Assembly: GCF_000812465.1 (NCBI RefSeq)
Contig: NZ_JWMA01000027.1
Location: 1 to 64,000, forward strand
Length of the DNA: 64,000 bases
From: Cupriavidus sp. IDO
Lineage (GTDB): Bacteria; Pseudomonadota; Gammaproteobacteria; Burkholderiales; Burkholderiaceae
Reading direction: 5' to 3'
A program made the position numbers and the translations under genes. Positions 1 to 7,784 of the stretch are shown here, piece by piece (position 1 is the stretch's first letter; the number at the start of each line of letters is the position of its first letter). The notes beneath the pieces are model-generated. The model was not told the DNA's origin and did no database searches. It was given only the letters and a program-made list of their open reading frames with translations.

Positions 1-64
1 CAGTCCTGCTCAAGCCAGCATGTTCGTCTTACCTTGCAAACCGGGGCGCGTTCATATAAGTAGG

Positions 65-82
65 TCGCCCCTTCAGGGGCGA
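65..82. repeat. Short perfect hairpin in the left-edge non-coding stretch
   Basis: Seven-base arms (tcgcccc and ggggcga) flank a ttca loop. No T-tract follows on either strand, so this is not a clear terminator. I see no convincing gene in positions 1-200. Confidence 0.3.
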
Positions 83-236
83 AACCTGGGGCCGTCGACC
101 ATCGACAACGCCAAACCGCAGCCACCACCCTCAGGCACATCACCAACCCCAGCCCCGCAAATCGACGAAGAACCAAATTTTTGCTTCGGATGCATAAACT
201 AGGAGGACATGTCCGAGCCAGGCATCCGTTCACACC

Positions 237-741
237 ATGACCTCAGCAAGCTCTCGCGCTGTAACAAAACGAAGTTTCGAGGAGCTGTCGGAGTTTCGTC
301 ACCAGCTTCATCGCTTCCTGCGTTTCTCCGAAGAGGCGATAAGAGTCGAAGGCATCACGCCATTGCAATACCTTCTGCTCCTGCACATCAAGGGATTTCC
401 GGGGCGGGACTGGGCGACGGTCGGGGGAGCTGGCGGCACGCCTGCAGGCAGCGCTAAATGGTGTTGTCGCGTTGGTTTCCCGCTGCGAGGAAGCCGGACT
501 GGTAGAGCGCCGGCAAAGCGCGCACGACCATCGCTGCGTGGAAGTTCATCTTCGCCCGCGCGGAGAGGGCTGCCTGGTCCGTCTTGCAACGCTGCACAAG
601 GCAGAGCTGAAATCGCTTCGGGCGATCTTCAATGTCTCGGCCCTGTCGAAGGCCCCGCGTTGGGAAGTGTCGGGGAAGCCTGGCGTGAAGCATGAAGACC
701 GCTCACGTCATGACATAAAGGCGGGTGGAAGGAAGCGATAG
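237..741 (+). pseudogene. MarR-family transcriptional regulator, frameshifted
   Basis: MarR proteins are dimeric winged-helix regulators that often respond to aromatic or phenolic ligands. The first frame reads FEELSEFRHQLHRFLRF, then GITPLQYLLLLHIKG, which is a typical MarR N-terminal helix region. It loses sense after WATVG. The next frame continues with LVSRCEEAGLVERR, the end of the recognition helix and the wing, and runs to the TAG at 739-741. Removing one G from the five-G run at 423-427 restores a continuous reading through VGELAARLQAALNGVVALVSR. The 5' end is also uncertain: the best ribosome site (aggagg, 201-206) serves an ATG at 209 in a third frame, so a second frame error near the start is possible. 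As read, the product would be non-functional; a base-calling error in the G run is the alternative. Confidence 0.7.
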
Positions 742-860
742 CGCCGGGCAGATTCAAAAGGGCGGGCCCGGGCAGTGCGCTCGCTCCCGGCGCATCGGGA
801 GCCGCGGCGCTGCCGGGGCGACCCCAGGCGGCGGCTTTCGGCTCCAGGTGCGAAGTGACG

Positions 861-1061
861 CTAAGCCCCGTCGGTGAACGGGTCGCGCTTGTCGGTCACG
901 CTGTGGCTGCCGTCGGTGAACGCGCTGCGCGTGCCGGTTGCGCTGTGCGCGCCATCGCTGAACGGGTCGGGCGTGCGTGGCGCGGCGTTGGCGGCGCCGG
1001 CCAGGCCGGCCAGGGTGGCGGCCATGGCGGTGGCCAGCAGGGCTTGCTTGATCGTTTGCAT
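861..1061 (-). CDS. Small secreted protein with F-(S/T)-D-G-(A/S) repeats
   Basis: Predicted 66 residues. An N-terminal signal peptide (MQTIKQALLATAMAATLAG, cleavage near ANAA/A) is followed by three imperfect repeats of about 13 residues: DPFSDGAHS, SAFTDGSHS and DPFTDGA. The start at 1061 is preferred over the longer reading frame because ggaga lies 8 bases upstream and the signal peptide begins there. The mature part is about 40 residues, hydrophilic and cysteine-free, so a periplasmic or secreted location is inferred. I recall similar TDGA-repeat small exported proteins in Cupriavidus and Burkholderia, some of them metal- or stress-responsive, but cannot assign this one. No operon partner is evident. 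Confidence 0.6.
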   Translation of the reverse strand: MQTIKQALLATAMAATLAGLAGAANAAPRTPDPFSDGAHSATGTRSAFTDGSHSVTDKRDPFTDGA

Positions 1062-1210
1062 GACTGGGATCTCCGGTTGCATGGCGGTCTGGATGACCGA
1101 CCGTGCATGCAGTCTACGAAGGCATCCGTCACGGCAACATGACTGCGGCATGACAAAGCTGTCATCCGCAGTCCGGGGTCTCTCCCTGTTCCGTTATCAG
1201 CGCAAGGCCG

Positions 1211-2386
1211 TCAGGCTACGACGGCCTGCGGGCGGAATGCGCCACGGGCCTGCGGTGTGGCGGGCTCCGGCGCGGCGTCCAGCTTGAACTCGCCGACCAC
1301 GCGTTGCAGTTCGATCGCCTGGCCCGCCAACGCGTTCGATGCAGCCGCGGCTTGCTCCACCAGCCCCGCATTCTGCTGCGTCACGGTGTCCATCTGCGCC
1401 ACTGCCTCGTCGACTTGCGCGATGCCAGCGCTCTGCTGCTCCGAGGCCTCGGCGATTTCGCCCAGCAGGCTGGTCACGCGGCCGACGGCCTGGACGATTT
1501 CCTGCATCGTCTCGCCGGCTTGTCCCACCAGGGCGGAGCCGCTGTCCACATGCTGTACCGAATCGTCGATCAGCAGCTTGATTTCCTTGGCAGCCGCCGC
1601 GCTGCGTTGTGCGAGCGTGCGGACTTCGCCGGCCACCACGGCAAAGCCCCGGCCCTGTTCGCCGGCGCGCGCGGCCTCCACGGCAGCATTCAGGGCCAGG
1701 ATGTTGGTCTGGAAGGCGATGCCCTCGATCACTTCGATGATGTCCGTGATCTTGCGCGAGCTCGCGCTGATCGCTGACATCGTGACCACCACGCTGCCTA
1801 CCACTTCCCCGCCGCGCGCGGCGATGCCCGATGCCGATTCCGCCAGGCCGTTGGCGGCGCGGGCACGCTCGGTGTTCTGCCTGACCATCGACGTCAGCTC
1901 GCTCATGCTCGATGCCGTCTCCTCCAGCGCCGCCGCCTGCTCCTCCGTGCGCTGCGACAGGTCAGTGTTGCCGGCGGCGATCTGGCAAGACGCTTCGCTG
2001 ATGGAATCAGTGGCGGTCTTGATGCGCGTCACCAGGTCGGTGAGCATGTCTTCCATTTCGCCCATGCCGCCCAGCAGTCGGCCGAATTCGCCGCCGCGCT
2101 CGGTTTCGAACTCCTGGCTCAGGTCGCCCGCGGCCACGGTTTCGGCAATGTAGACAGCTTCCGCCAGCGGCGCCTCGATGCTGCGCGCAAGGCCCCAGGT
2201 TGCCGCCACCGCGACGAACAGTGCCGCGACGCCCAACGCCATGATCAGATCGCGAGCAAAGTCTGATGCCGCGGCGTCACTCGCGCCGTGCAGCCGCGGC
2301 AGCGCCACCGCGATCACCGATACCATCAGCAGCAGCATCACGCCAAAGGCGGCGCCCAGACGTACGCGAATCCCCAGGTTCCCCAT
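1211..2386 (-). CDS. Methyl-accepting chemotaxis protein without a periplasmic sensor domain
   Basis: 391 residues. Chemoreceptor that would control the CheA kinase. TM1 is about residues 12-29, followed by a loop of only about 16 residues, then TM2 at about 47-66, a HAMP segment ([21 protein letters not shown]) and the cytoplasmic signalling domain with the conserved hairpin tip [20 protein letters not shown] and the flanking methylation helices. Most receptors carry 120-250 residues between the two TM segments; here the ligand-binding domain is essentially absent, so sensing must be through the membrane, the HAMP domain or a partner. The start at 2386 has gggagg 5 bases upstream; the longer upstream frame has no support. 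A FliA-type promoter lies about 130 bases upstream, consistent with flagellar-regulon expression. Terminal CheR/CheB tether pentapeptide not seen. Confidence 0.9.
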   Translation of the reverse strand: MGNLGIRVRLGAAFGVMLLLMVSVIAVALPRLHGASDAAASDFARDLIMALGVAALFVAVAATWGLARSIEAPLAEAVYIAETVAAGDLSQEFETERGGEFGRLLGGMGEMEDMLTDLVTRIKTATDSISEASCQIAAGNTDLSQRTEEQAAALEETASSMSELTSMVRQNTERARAANGLAESASGIAARGGEVVGSVVVTMSAISASSRKITDIIEVIEGIAFQTNILALNAAVEAARAGEQGRGFAVVAGEVRTLAQRSAAAAKEIKLLIDDSVQHVDSGSALVGQAGETMQEIVQAVGRVTSLLGEIAEASEQQSAGIAQVDEAVAQMDTVTQQNAGLVEQAAAASNALAGQAIELQRVVGEFKLDAAPEPATPQARGAFRPQAVVA

Positions 2387-2523
2387 GTTTCCTCCCGTTT
2401 CCACTCCGAAGTACGGCGGCTTTCCTGCCGCCTTGTACTGGCTGAAAGGCAACGTCTCGGGCATGCCAGGGCGGAGCCTGGGCCGTTTGCCTGTCTGGTT
2501 ATATTTCGCCGGCCAGCGCCTAG

Positions 2524-2550
2524 TTAACGGCAGCGTGGGCGCAGGCTTTA
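2524..2550 (-). promoter_or_regulatory. Probable sigma-28 (FliA) promoter of the chemoreceptor gene
   Basis: On the minus strand TAAA (2550-2547) is followed by exactly 15 bases and then GCCGTTAA (2531-2524). The FliA consensus is TAAA-N15-GCCGATAA, so 11 of 12 positions match. Chemoreceptor genes are classic FliA targets. The rest of the 2387-2765 gap holds no gene that I can see. Confidence 0.6.
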
Positions 2551-2765
2551 GGATTTCGTGTGCGGCATATCCGGGGGGGCGGGACGCTGGACCTGCGGCA
2601 ATGCGCAGGCGAAGGGAAGACGCATCTGCCACCCCTCGGCAAGACGCTGCCGGCCGGTGCGCCCGGCAAACGCTGTAGAATCTTGGCAAACGGACCGGCC
2701 GCCGGTTTTCATCGCGCCGGTTTTCCATTGCCTGCCGCATTCGCAGCGGGCCTCTCTCGAAAGTC

Positions 2766-3053
2766 ATGTCTGAGTCTGATTCAGCCAAACTGGCCGCGGC
2801 CGCCTGGGTCCGCGAGCAAATGGATCGCTATGCCCTGACGCTCGACGATCTGGTCGCGGCCGGGTGTTTTGACAAGCCGGCGCCTGCCGCCGCGCCAGCC
2901 GTCAAGGGCGGCGCGGCGCCCCGGGCGACCAACGGCAGCGTGCTCTACCGCAACGCACTGGGCCAGAGCTGGGACGGCACCGGCGAATATCCGGACTGGC
3001 TCCAGCGCGCGGTGAATGCCGGGCAGTCAATCGATTTCTATCGCGTCGAATAG
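2766..3053 (+). CDS. H-NS-like DNA-binding protein, short form
   Basis: 95 residues. The C-terminal third ([19 protein letters not shown]) matches the H-NS/MvaT-type DNA-binding motif, in which a YRNP..G.TWSGRGR.P.W core inserts into the minor groove of A+T-rich DNA. The N-terminal half (residues 1-35) is helical and short, and a linker rich in alanine and proline follows, so the usual H-NS oligomerisation region is reduced. Expected role: nucleoid-associated silencing or a modulator that forms hetero-oligomers with full H-NS. It is divergent from the chemoreceptor. Start chosen at the first ATG. Family assignment is moderate because the usual GRG triplet is changed to GTG. Confidence 0.65.
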   Translation: MSESDSAKLAAAAWVREQMDRYALTLDDLVAAGCFDKPAPAAAPAVKGGAAPRATNGSVLYRNALGQSWDGTGEYPDWLQRAVNAGQSIDFYRVE

Positions 3054-3069
3054 GGCGTATCTTCCGTCA

Positions 3070-3091
3070 GCAGCCGGTTTTCTCCGGCTGC
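3070..3091 (+). terminator. Hairpin after the H-NS-like gene
   Basis: Perfect 8-base arms (gcagccgg and ccggctgc) with a six-base loop begin 16 bases after the stop codon. There is no T-tract, so it is either a weak terminator or an mRNA-stabilising stem. Confidence 0.35.
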
Positions 3092-3153
3092 CGCCGCACT
3101 GCAACGTCCTCGCTGGCGATTAAATGTGGACGTTGTCCATTTCATTTGCTAGG

Positions 3154-3176
3154 CTTTGTGTACAGCATCCACAAAG
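3154..3176. promoter_or_regulatory. Inverted repeat upstream of the DUF1579 gene
   Basis: ctttgtg and cacaaag form perfect 7-base arms separated by nine bases, about 50 bases before the start codon at 3228. A second small palindrome (tggac-gtt-gtcca) lies at 3127-3139. Either could be an operator; no regulator can be assigned. Confidence 0.25.
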
Positions 3177-3227
3177 GCGGGGTGCGAGGCTGGGGTCAAC
3201 CATTGCGTGATCGACAGGAGACGCCGA

Positions 3228-3710
3228 ATGAAGACCGAAGCACACAAGGAGCACCGCTGGCTGCAACGACTGCTGGGGGAATGGATCTCGGAAGGCGAAG
3301 CTTCCATGGAACCCGGCCAGGCGCCGCAAAAGTGGCAGCTGATGGAACGCGTGAGCGCCGTGGGGGATGTCTGGGTGCAATGCGTGATCGAGGGCGACAT
3401 GCCGGGCTGCGGCCCGTCCACCACGGTGATGACGCTGGGCTACGACCCGGCGCGCAAGCATTTTGTCGGCACTTTCATCGGCTCGATGATGACCCACCTG
3501 TGGATCTATGAAGGCGACCTCGATGCCAGCGGAAAGCAGCTGACGCTGCGTGCCGAAGGCCCCGATTGCAGCGGCAGCGGCAGGATGGCGAACTACCGGG
3601 ACGTCATCACTTTCAAGGACGACAACCATCGTGTGCTGACCTCCTGCATGCAGGGCGAGAACGGCGAGTGGAACGAGTTCATGACTGCCAGTTACCGGCG
3701 CAGGCGCTAG
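3228..3710 (+). CDS. DUF1579 family protein
   Basis: 160 residues. The sequence resembles the DUF1579 family: HRWLQRLLGEW near the start, a central SMEPGQAP...ERV, and GTFIGSMMTHLWIYEG followed by LTLRAEGPD, in the usual order. These proteins are lipocalin-like beta-barrels of unknown function. No signal peptide or membrane segment is visible, so it should be cytoplasmic. The start at 3228 has aggaga 7-8 bases upstream; the longer frame from 3156 has no ribosome site. The stop overlaps the stop of the convergent phospholipase D gene in the four bases ctag. Confidence 0.75.
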   Translation: MKTEAHKEHRWLQRLLGEWISEGEASMEPGQAPQKWQLMERVSAVGDVWVQCVIEGDMPGCGPSTTVMTLGYDPARKHFVGTFIGSMMTHLWIYEGDLDASGKQLTLRAEGPDCSGSGRMANYRDVITFKDDNHRVLTSCMQGENGEWNEFMTASYRRRR

Positions 3711-5908
3711 GACTGGACGGCAGCATGGCTTCGGCGGCGCTGCCTGCGCCTGAGCGTTAACAACGCTGCCACCGGCAGCAGCAGGACGAGGCCAAGCAGC
3801 GCAAAGGTCGCCAAGCCCGGATTGCGCGCCGCCGCCGCGATCCGGTCCACCAGCGACGCCGAGAGGACGATGCCGGGCAGCATGCCGATGGCCGTCCCGA
3901 GCAGGCAGTCGCGCAGACTGATGCGCGAAGCGCCCACCACCAGGTTGACCAGCGTAAAGGGCGCCAGCGGCACCAGCCGCAGTACCACCATGGCGAGCAC
4001 GCCATGCGTGCCGACCTGCTGGCTGAGCCGGTTCAGCCGATGCCCGCCGAAGCGGCGCACCGCATCGCGGCCCAGCAGGCGGCCCGCGGTGTGGCCGGCC
4101 GCCGCGCTCAGGACGGCGCCGCACAGGGCCAGCGTCCCGCCATAGAGCGGGCCGAAGACAACCACAGTCACCACGATCAGCACGGTGACCGGCACCATCA
4201 GCAGCGCACCGGCCAGATAGGCACCCATCATCGCGAGCGGCGCCAGCGGCATGTCGTCCACGCGCTCGACCAGCGAGAGCAGGGCGCGGAAGTCGGCCCA
4301 TTCGCGCGGCGGGGTATAGCGCCACGCGAAGGCCAGGCACGCCAGTGCGATGGCCAGCAGCACCAGCATGCCGATCCGTCCCGCCACGCGCGGGCGAGCC
4401 TCATGGCTGACGAGTTCGGCAACGACCTGGCCGGTATCGATCGGTTCGATCGGATCCAGTAGCCCGGCCGCGGGCGCCGCCGCATCCACCTCGTCCGGCA
4501 GTTCCGGCACGAATTCTTCCAGCGTGCGTCCGCCGGGCCGATGTAGCGACCGGATGGCCGCGTGCAGGCTGCCGGTCTGCGCCAGTGCCGCGTCGATCGC
4601 GGTTGGCGATACGTCCAGATGCTCGCTGAGAAGGCGCGCGCGCATCGCCCGGATAGATGCCTCGATGCGGTCGCTGCCGCGCGACTCGATGACCAGGTTG
4701 CATTCGGTATCCAGGCCCATCGAGCGGTTGCTGAGGTTGGCCGAGCCGACGGTAAGCAGGCTGTCGTCCACGAACATGACCTTGCTGTGGACATTGACAC
4801 AGTCGCCGCCCAGTTGCGGCACATGCGGGCAGTAGAGACGGAACCGGTTGCGTGAATCGGCGCCGCGCAACTGGCGGTACAGCCGGGCGCGCAGCACGCC
4901 CATGCTGTGTTCTTCCAGCCAGCCGCTTTCGGAGCGCCGCGATACCAGCGCGATATCGGGGCCGGTGTCCTGGGCAAGCCAGGCGGCGAGCGCATCGGCG
5001 ATCAGGCCCGAGCTGAAGTACTGGTTCTCGAGGTAGAGGCTCTGGCGGGCTGCGGCGATGGCGTCCAGGTGCAGCGCGCGGATCTCGCTGACGGCGGGCG
5101 TGTCATCGACAGCCGGGATGGTGCGGGCAATGCCGACCGGCACGTCGGTGACGTCCGGCACCATCTCGGGCGGCCACGGGTCTGACGCTACCGTTGCTGT
5201 TGCGCGCGGCTTGCGGCCGGTGGCATGGAGCCAGCGTGAGGCGGCCAGTTCGCCCAGTGCCGCGGCGGCAGCGCCGTCGACCGCGCATTGCACGTCGTGC
5301 ACAGGCGGATAGGCCTTGCCGTCGGGGTCATGGCGCAGCGGCTCGATGGCGCTGTGCAGGCTGTTGTCCCAGCGGGCGCGGGTCAGGTCCATGCCGCCGG
5401 CAAAGGCGAGCCGGTGGTCGATCACCACCACTTTCTGGTGGTGCGAGGCGCCGGGCGGATGATTGCCGTCGAGCCGGAACGACAGGCGCCGATGCGCCTG
5501 CCAGTGCGAAGTTGCCGAGGGCAGCCATTCTCGTTCGAGCGCAAAGACCATCGCATAGTCCCAGCTCAGGACATAGATGCGCAGGGCCGGGCGCTGGCTG
5601 ACAAGCGCATTGAGAAAGCCGCGCAGGCCGGGTGGGTAGCCGTCGTCCGCTCCCTCGGGCACGAGCACCATGCGGCTGTCGATATCCCAGCCGAAGATGA
5701 ATATCGAGCGCTGCGCGCGGGCCAGCGCCCGGCGCAGTGCGCTGAAATAGGCTTCGCCGTCGACCAGCATGGCGAAGCGGTTGCACGGCTCTACCCACCA
5801 GCAGTTGCGCCAGGGCAGGAGGATCGGGTCCGAACCGGGCCGCCCGCCGCCCTGGCGGTCAGGATGGTCTGCGCGTTGCCGGAAGCCGGCCATGCCATGT
5901 TGCGCCAT
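3707..5908 (-). CDS. Phospholipase D-like / VTT (DedA-type) membrane fusion protein
   Basis: 733 residues. The first part is a two-domain phospholipase D fold with both HKD motifs: HHQKVVVIDHRLAFAGG at about 156-172 and HSKVMFVDDSLLTVGSANLS at about 374-393. Both catalytic histidines, lysines and aspartates are present, so transphosphatidylation or phosphodiester hydrolysis is plausible, as in cardiolipin synthases. After a linker with one TM segment (about 510-525) comes a C-terminal VTT/SNARE-associated domain (about 560-715) with several hydrophobic helices and a G.SRI...D...G motif; such domains act as lipid scramblases. No signal peptide, so the PLD part probably faces the cytoplasm. The start at 5908 has ggagag 6 bases upstream. 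Inferred role: making or moving an anionic phospholipid in the inner membrane. Not the canonical Cls architecture. Confidence 0.85.
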   Translation of the reverse strand: MAQHGMAGFRQRADHPDRQGGGRPGSDPILLPWRNCWWVEPCNRFAMLVDGEAYFSALRRALARAQRSIFIFGWDIDSRMVLVPEGADDGYPPGLRGFLNALVSQRPALRIYVLSWDYAMVFALEREWLPSATSHWQAHRRLSFRLDGNHPPGASHHQKVVVIDHRLAFAGGMDLTRARWDNSLHSAIEPLRHDPDGKAYPPVHDVQCAVDGAAAAALGELAASRWLHATGRKPRATATVASDPWPPEMVPDVTDVPVGIARTIPAVDDTPAVSEIRALHLDAIAAARQSLYLENQYFSSGLIADALAAWLAQDTGPDIALVSRRSESGWLEEHSMGVLRARLYRQLRGADSRNRFRLYCPHVPQLGGDCVNVHSKVMFVDDSLLTVGSANLSNRSMGLDTECNLVIESRGSDRIEASIRAMRARLLSEHLDVSPTAIDAALAQTGSLHAAIRSLHRPGGRTLEEFVPELPDEVDAAAPAAGLLDPIEPIDTGQVVAELVSHEARPRVAGRIGMLVLLAIALACLAFAWRYTPPREWADFRALLSLVERVDDMPLAPLAMMGAYLAGALLMVPVTVLIVVTVVVFGPLYGGTLALCGAVLSAAAGHTAGRLLGRDAVRRFGGHRLNRLSQQVGTHGVLAMVVLRLVPLAPFTLVNLVVGASRISLRDCLLGTAIGMLPGIVLSASLVDRIAAAARNPGLATFALLGLVLLLPVAALLTLRRRQRRRSHAAVQS

Positions 5909-6029
5909 TTCTGGCTCTCCGGATGCTTATCCAGTAGAGGCAGGGCGCAACATTCGTGCCGTTCAGCGGCTGGCATTAACTAACCAAAAGATTGATCAAA
6001 ATCTTGGATCGTCGGTCATCGTCTTATTT

Positions 6030-6269
6030 TCATGGGCGGCGGTCTCGTTGCTGACCGAGGTTTGGATGTGCTCGCTTTACAGCCTTTGCAATAGTCACTT
6101 CCCACTTCATCCGATGGACCTGGAGCGCAACCGGCAAGGGTTTGACTGCACGAACCCATGCCACAGCCTCTGAGGCGCGTCTGACCCGACGCTGCTGTTG
6201 ATTCGGCGGCCGGAAGTGGCCGTGCTCGATGAGCGAGATGTCGGTGAGGTCGGATGCGTCGGGCCACAT
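6030..6269 (-). CDS. Possible small hypothetical protein
   Basis: 79 residues if it begins at the ATG at 6269. The reading MWPDASDLTDISLIEHGHFRP, followed by a basic segment ending in KRAHPNLGQQRDRRP, looks protein-like, unlike the competing frames. No ribosome site is visible before 6269, so it may be translated from the transcript of the gene just upstream (stop at 6317) or be the frameshifted end of that gene. I do not recognise it. No signal peptide or membrane segment. Confidence 0.35.
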   Translation of the reverse strand: MWPDASDLTDISLIEHGHFRPPNQQQRRVRRASEAVAWVRAVKPLPVALQVHRMKWEVTIAKAVKRAHPNLGQQRDRRP

Positions 6270-6316
6270 GCGCCGGGCAAAGACGTTCGCAAAGGCGGGA
6301 ATCTGCCGCTGATCTG

Positions 6317-6685
6317 CTAGCGATCCAGTGCAGTCTTCGGGCTCTGGCTCGACGCAGTTGCTTTTGCGCGCGACGACGGCCGCGTGATGCCCCACACATC
6401 CAGCAGCGGCTGGAACCGCAGGGCGGTATCGCCGCTGCGCAGCGGCGCGCGCCGCGCAGGCGGCAACGGACGTCCGGTAAGGGCAAGCGGAATTTCGGCG
6501 AGAGGGATGCCGTCGGGCTGAGGCTGGTGATGGACTACGCCCATCTGCCGTGCCGACTTCAGGGCCCGGGTGAGCTCGGGGGCCGTCAGGCGGGTGGCGG
6601 CGGCCAGCTCGCCGCGGCGCATCGGGCCCTTTACCCTCAGGCAGGTTACCAGCTGTACTACGCAATCCCGGGTGGTTCGATTCAT
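6317..6685 (-). CDS. Hypothetical protein with a winged-helix-like N-terminus
   Basis: 122 residues. Residues 5-55 (VVQLVTCLRVKGPMRRGELA, then LTAPELTRALKSARQMGVVHH) have the pattern of a small helix-turn-helix that tests one DNA groove: helix, RGELAAAT turn, then a recognition helix and a wing. The C-terminal 60 residues are proline- and arginine-rich and look disordered. The start ATG overlaps the stop of the preceding small frame in the sequence ATGA, which suggests translational coupling. A DNA-binding role is inferred from the fold pattern alone. Base composition in this block is lower in G+C than the flanking genes, which fits acquisition or relic prophage DNA. Confidence 0.5.
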   Translation of the reverse strand: MNRTTRDCVVQLVTCLRVKGPMRRGELAAATRLTAPELTRALKSARQMGVVHHQPQPDGIPLAEIPLALTGRPLPPARRAPLRSGDTALRFQPLLDVWGITRPSSRAKATASSQSPKTALDR

Positions 6686-6795
6686 GGCTGCTGCATCAGG
6701 AAGTTGGGCCGATGGCTGCGTCCGCCATAGTAAGCAGCCGCAAAGTGATGCCCATTCTTCCGCAGCAGAATTGCCTTGCCAACACCGTATGACAC
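6682..6795 (-). CDS. Possible very small protein, start uncertain
   Basis: The frame ending at 6682 reads SYGVGKAILLRKNGHHFAAA, then YYGGRSHRP, and stops in an ATGA overlap with the next gene. That reading looks like a genuine compact domain, but the only nearby start candidates are a GTG at 6795 (37 residues) or rarer codons toward 6840; none has a ribosome site. It may be the displaced end of the upstream small gene (6842-7042) if a frame error separates them. Unrecognised. Confidence 0.3.
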   Translation of the reverse strand: MSYGVGKAILLRKNGHHFAAAYYGGRSHRPNFLMQQP

Positions 6796-6841
6796 TTGTT
6801 CACATTCGGTGCGGCGGTACTGCTTTCCAACGCTGCGCAGA

Positions 6842-7042
6842 CTAGTGCCGGGTATCCGGGTTGCCAAGCGGATACCTGGCGTACGCATGCTCGTGGCTGA
6901 CTGGCAGCAGCGTTCCGTGCCGGCGCCATTTGCGCTCATGCGCGCGCTGCACTTCCGCCGCAATCTCGCGCAGCTCGCTGAGCTTTGCCTCGATCGGATC
7001 GGGGTAGATGTCGGTGGGGTGTAGCCTGAGGCGGAACGGCAT
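6842..7042 (-). CDS. Small hypothetical protein, helical and charged
   Basis: 66 residues from the ATG at 7042. The reading LHPTDIYPDPIEAKLSELRE and then AEVQRAHERKWRRHG predicts one long charged helix; the end (HAYARYPLGNP) is more extended. No signal, no membrane segment, no recognised family. The ribosome site is weak (gggaat). It is the first of up to four same-strand small frames (7042 to 6030), with two ATG/stop contacts, so an operon of small proteins is likely. Confidence 0.45.
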   Translation of the reverse strand: MPFRLRLHPTDIYPDPIEAKLSELREIAAEVQRAHERKWRRHGTLLPVSHEHAYARYPLGNPDTRH

Positions 7043-7572
7043 AGTGGATTCCCGAGGTCTCGTTTGTCTGCTGACTGAAGGTGGATGACTGAAGGGCAAT
7101 TGCGCGGCCCTTGCCTGCATTCAGTATGGTCAGTGCCTGGTCAGTGCCCCGAATCCTTTTCGAAGACTTCGCCAATCCGTTGACCTGACTCAACGCATTC
7201 CAGGCAACGATGTATTGCGGAACTTCCGGACCTCCGGCGGACGATGCCTGCAACACGAATAAAGTGTATGCAAGACATAGGGACTGGCAGGCAATTTCGT
7301 TGCAGGGGTGGCGATTGCGGCGCTCTCCGCGCAAACGGCGGGCAAACTGTCTCGCAGGCGCTACGCGGAAGCCGTTCCTAAGGCGGCTGTGCCCGTTGTC
7401 GCCCGGATACCGACGAAATGCCGCTCGTTCGGCTGACAGCTTTGTAGGACGATTGCCGACGCGTCATGCGCGCCCCGCTTGCTACGATCAAAGCGTCGAT
7501 TCGGGCCCCGGAACTTTTCCCGAAGATTTCGTTGCGGCGCTTGCCGCATCCACACGAAGCAAGGAGATCGTC
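7043..7572. other. Non-coding stretch before the entericidin gene
   Basis: About 530 bases. All six frames are either short or have arginine-rich shadow composition. It should contain the promoters of the small-gene cluster (leftward) and of the entericidin gene (rightward), but no confident -35/-10 pair was found. Confidence 0.5.
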
Positions 7573-7716
7573 ATGAGAAAGCTATGGGCACTGTGTACCC
7601 TCGCTGGCGTGTTGCTCGTCACCGGCTGCAATACCATGGCAGGCGCAGGCAAGGATATCGAGCGCGGCGGCGAGAAGGTGCAAGGCGCGGCCGAGAGTAC
7701 CAAGCAGAAGATGTAG
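7573..7716 (+). CDS. ecnB: Entericidin-family small lipoprotein
   Basis: 47 residues. Signal peptide MRKLWALCTLAGVLLVTGC with the lipobox LVTGC, then NTMAGAGKDIERGGEKVQGA, the typical entericidin A/B signature (NT..G.G.D....G....). Entericidins are tiny membrane lipoproteins; in enterobacteria EcnB is linked to stationary-phase lysis and EcnA to its antidote. In beta-proteobacteria the copies are usually single and of unknown role, so the symbol is by family resemblance. The ribosome site aaggag (7561-7566) fixes the start. An intrinsic terminator follows about 45 bases after the stop. Confidence 0.85.
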   Translation: MRKLWALCTLAGVLLVTGCNTMAGAGKDIERGGEKVQGAAESTKQKM

Positions 7717-7761
7717 CAACGGGCGGCGCGGTCAGGGCGCCGCCGGCGTTGCGGCAAGCCA

Positions 7762-7784
7762 GGGGCCCATGCGGGCCCCTTTTT
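7762..7784 (+). terminator. Intrinsic terminator after the entericidin gene
   Basis: ggggccc and gggcccc form a perfect 7-base stem with an atgc loop, followed at once by a five-T run (7780-7784). It ends the rightward transcript at the stop codon of the convergent AraC-type gene. Confidence 0.85.

Noticed and set aside
20..457. Short plus-strand frames at the left edge
   Set aside because: Proline/serine-rich noise; only the frame that joins the MarR sequence has support.
1257..2153. Long plus-strand frames opposite the chemoreceptor
   Set aside because: Ser/Ala/Arg-rich shadow composition, no ribosome site, fully antisense to a clear gene.
3707..3710. Shared ctag stop of convergent genes as a special signal
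   Set aside because: Overlapping stops of convergent genes are common in compact genomes; no further structure supports a role.
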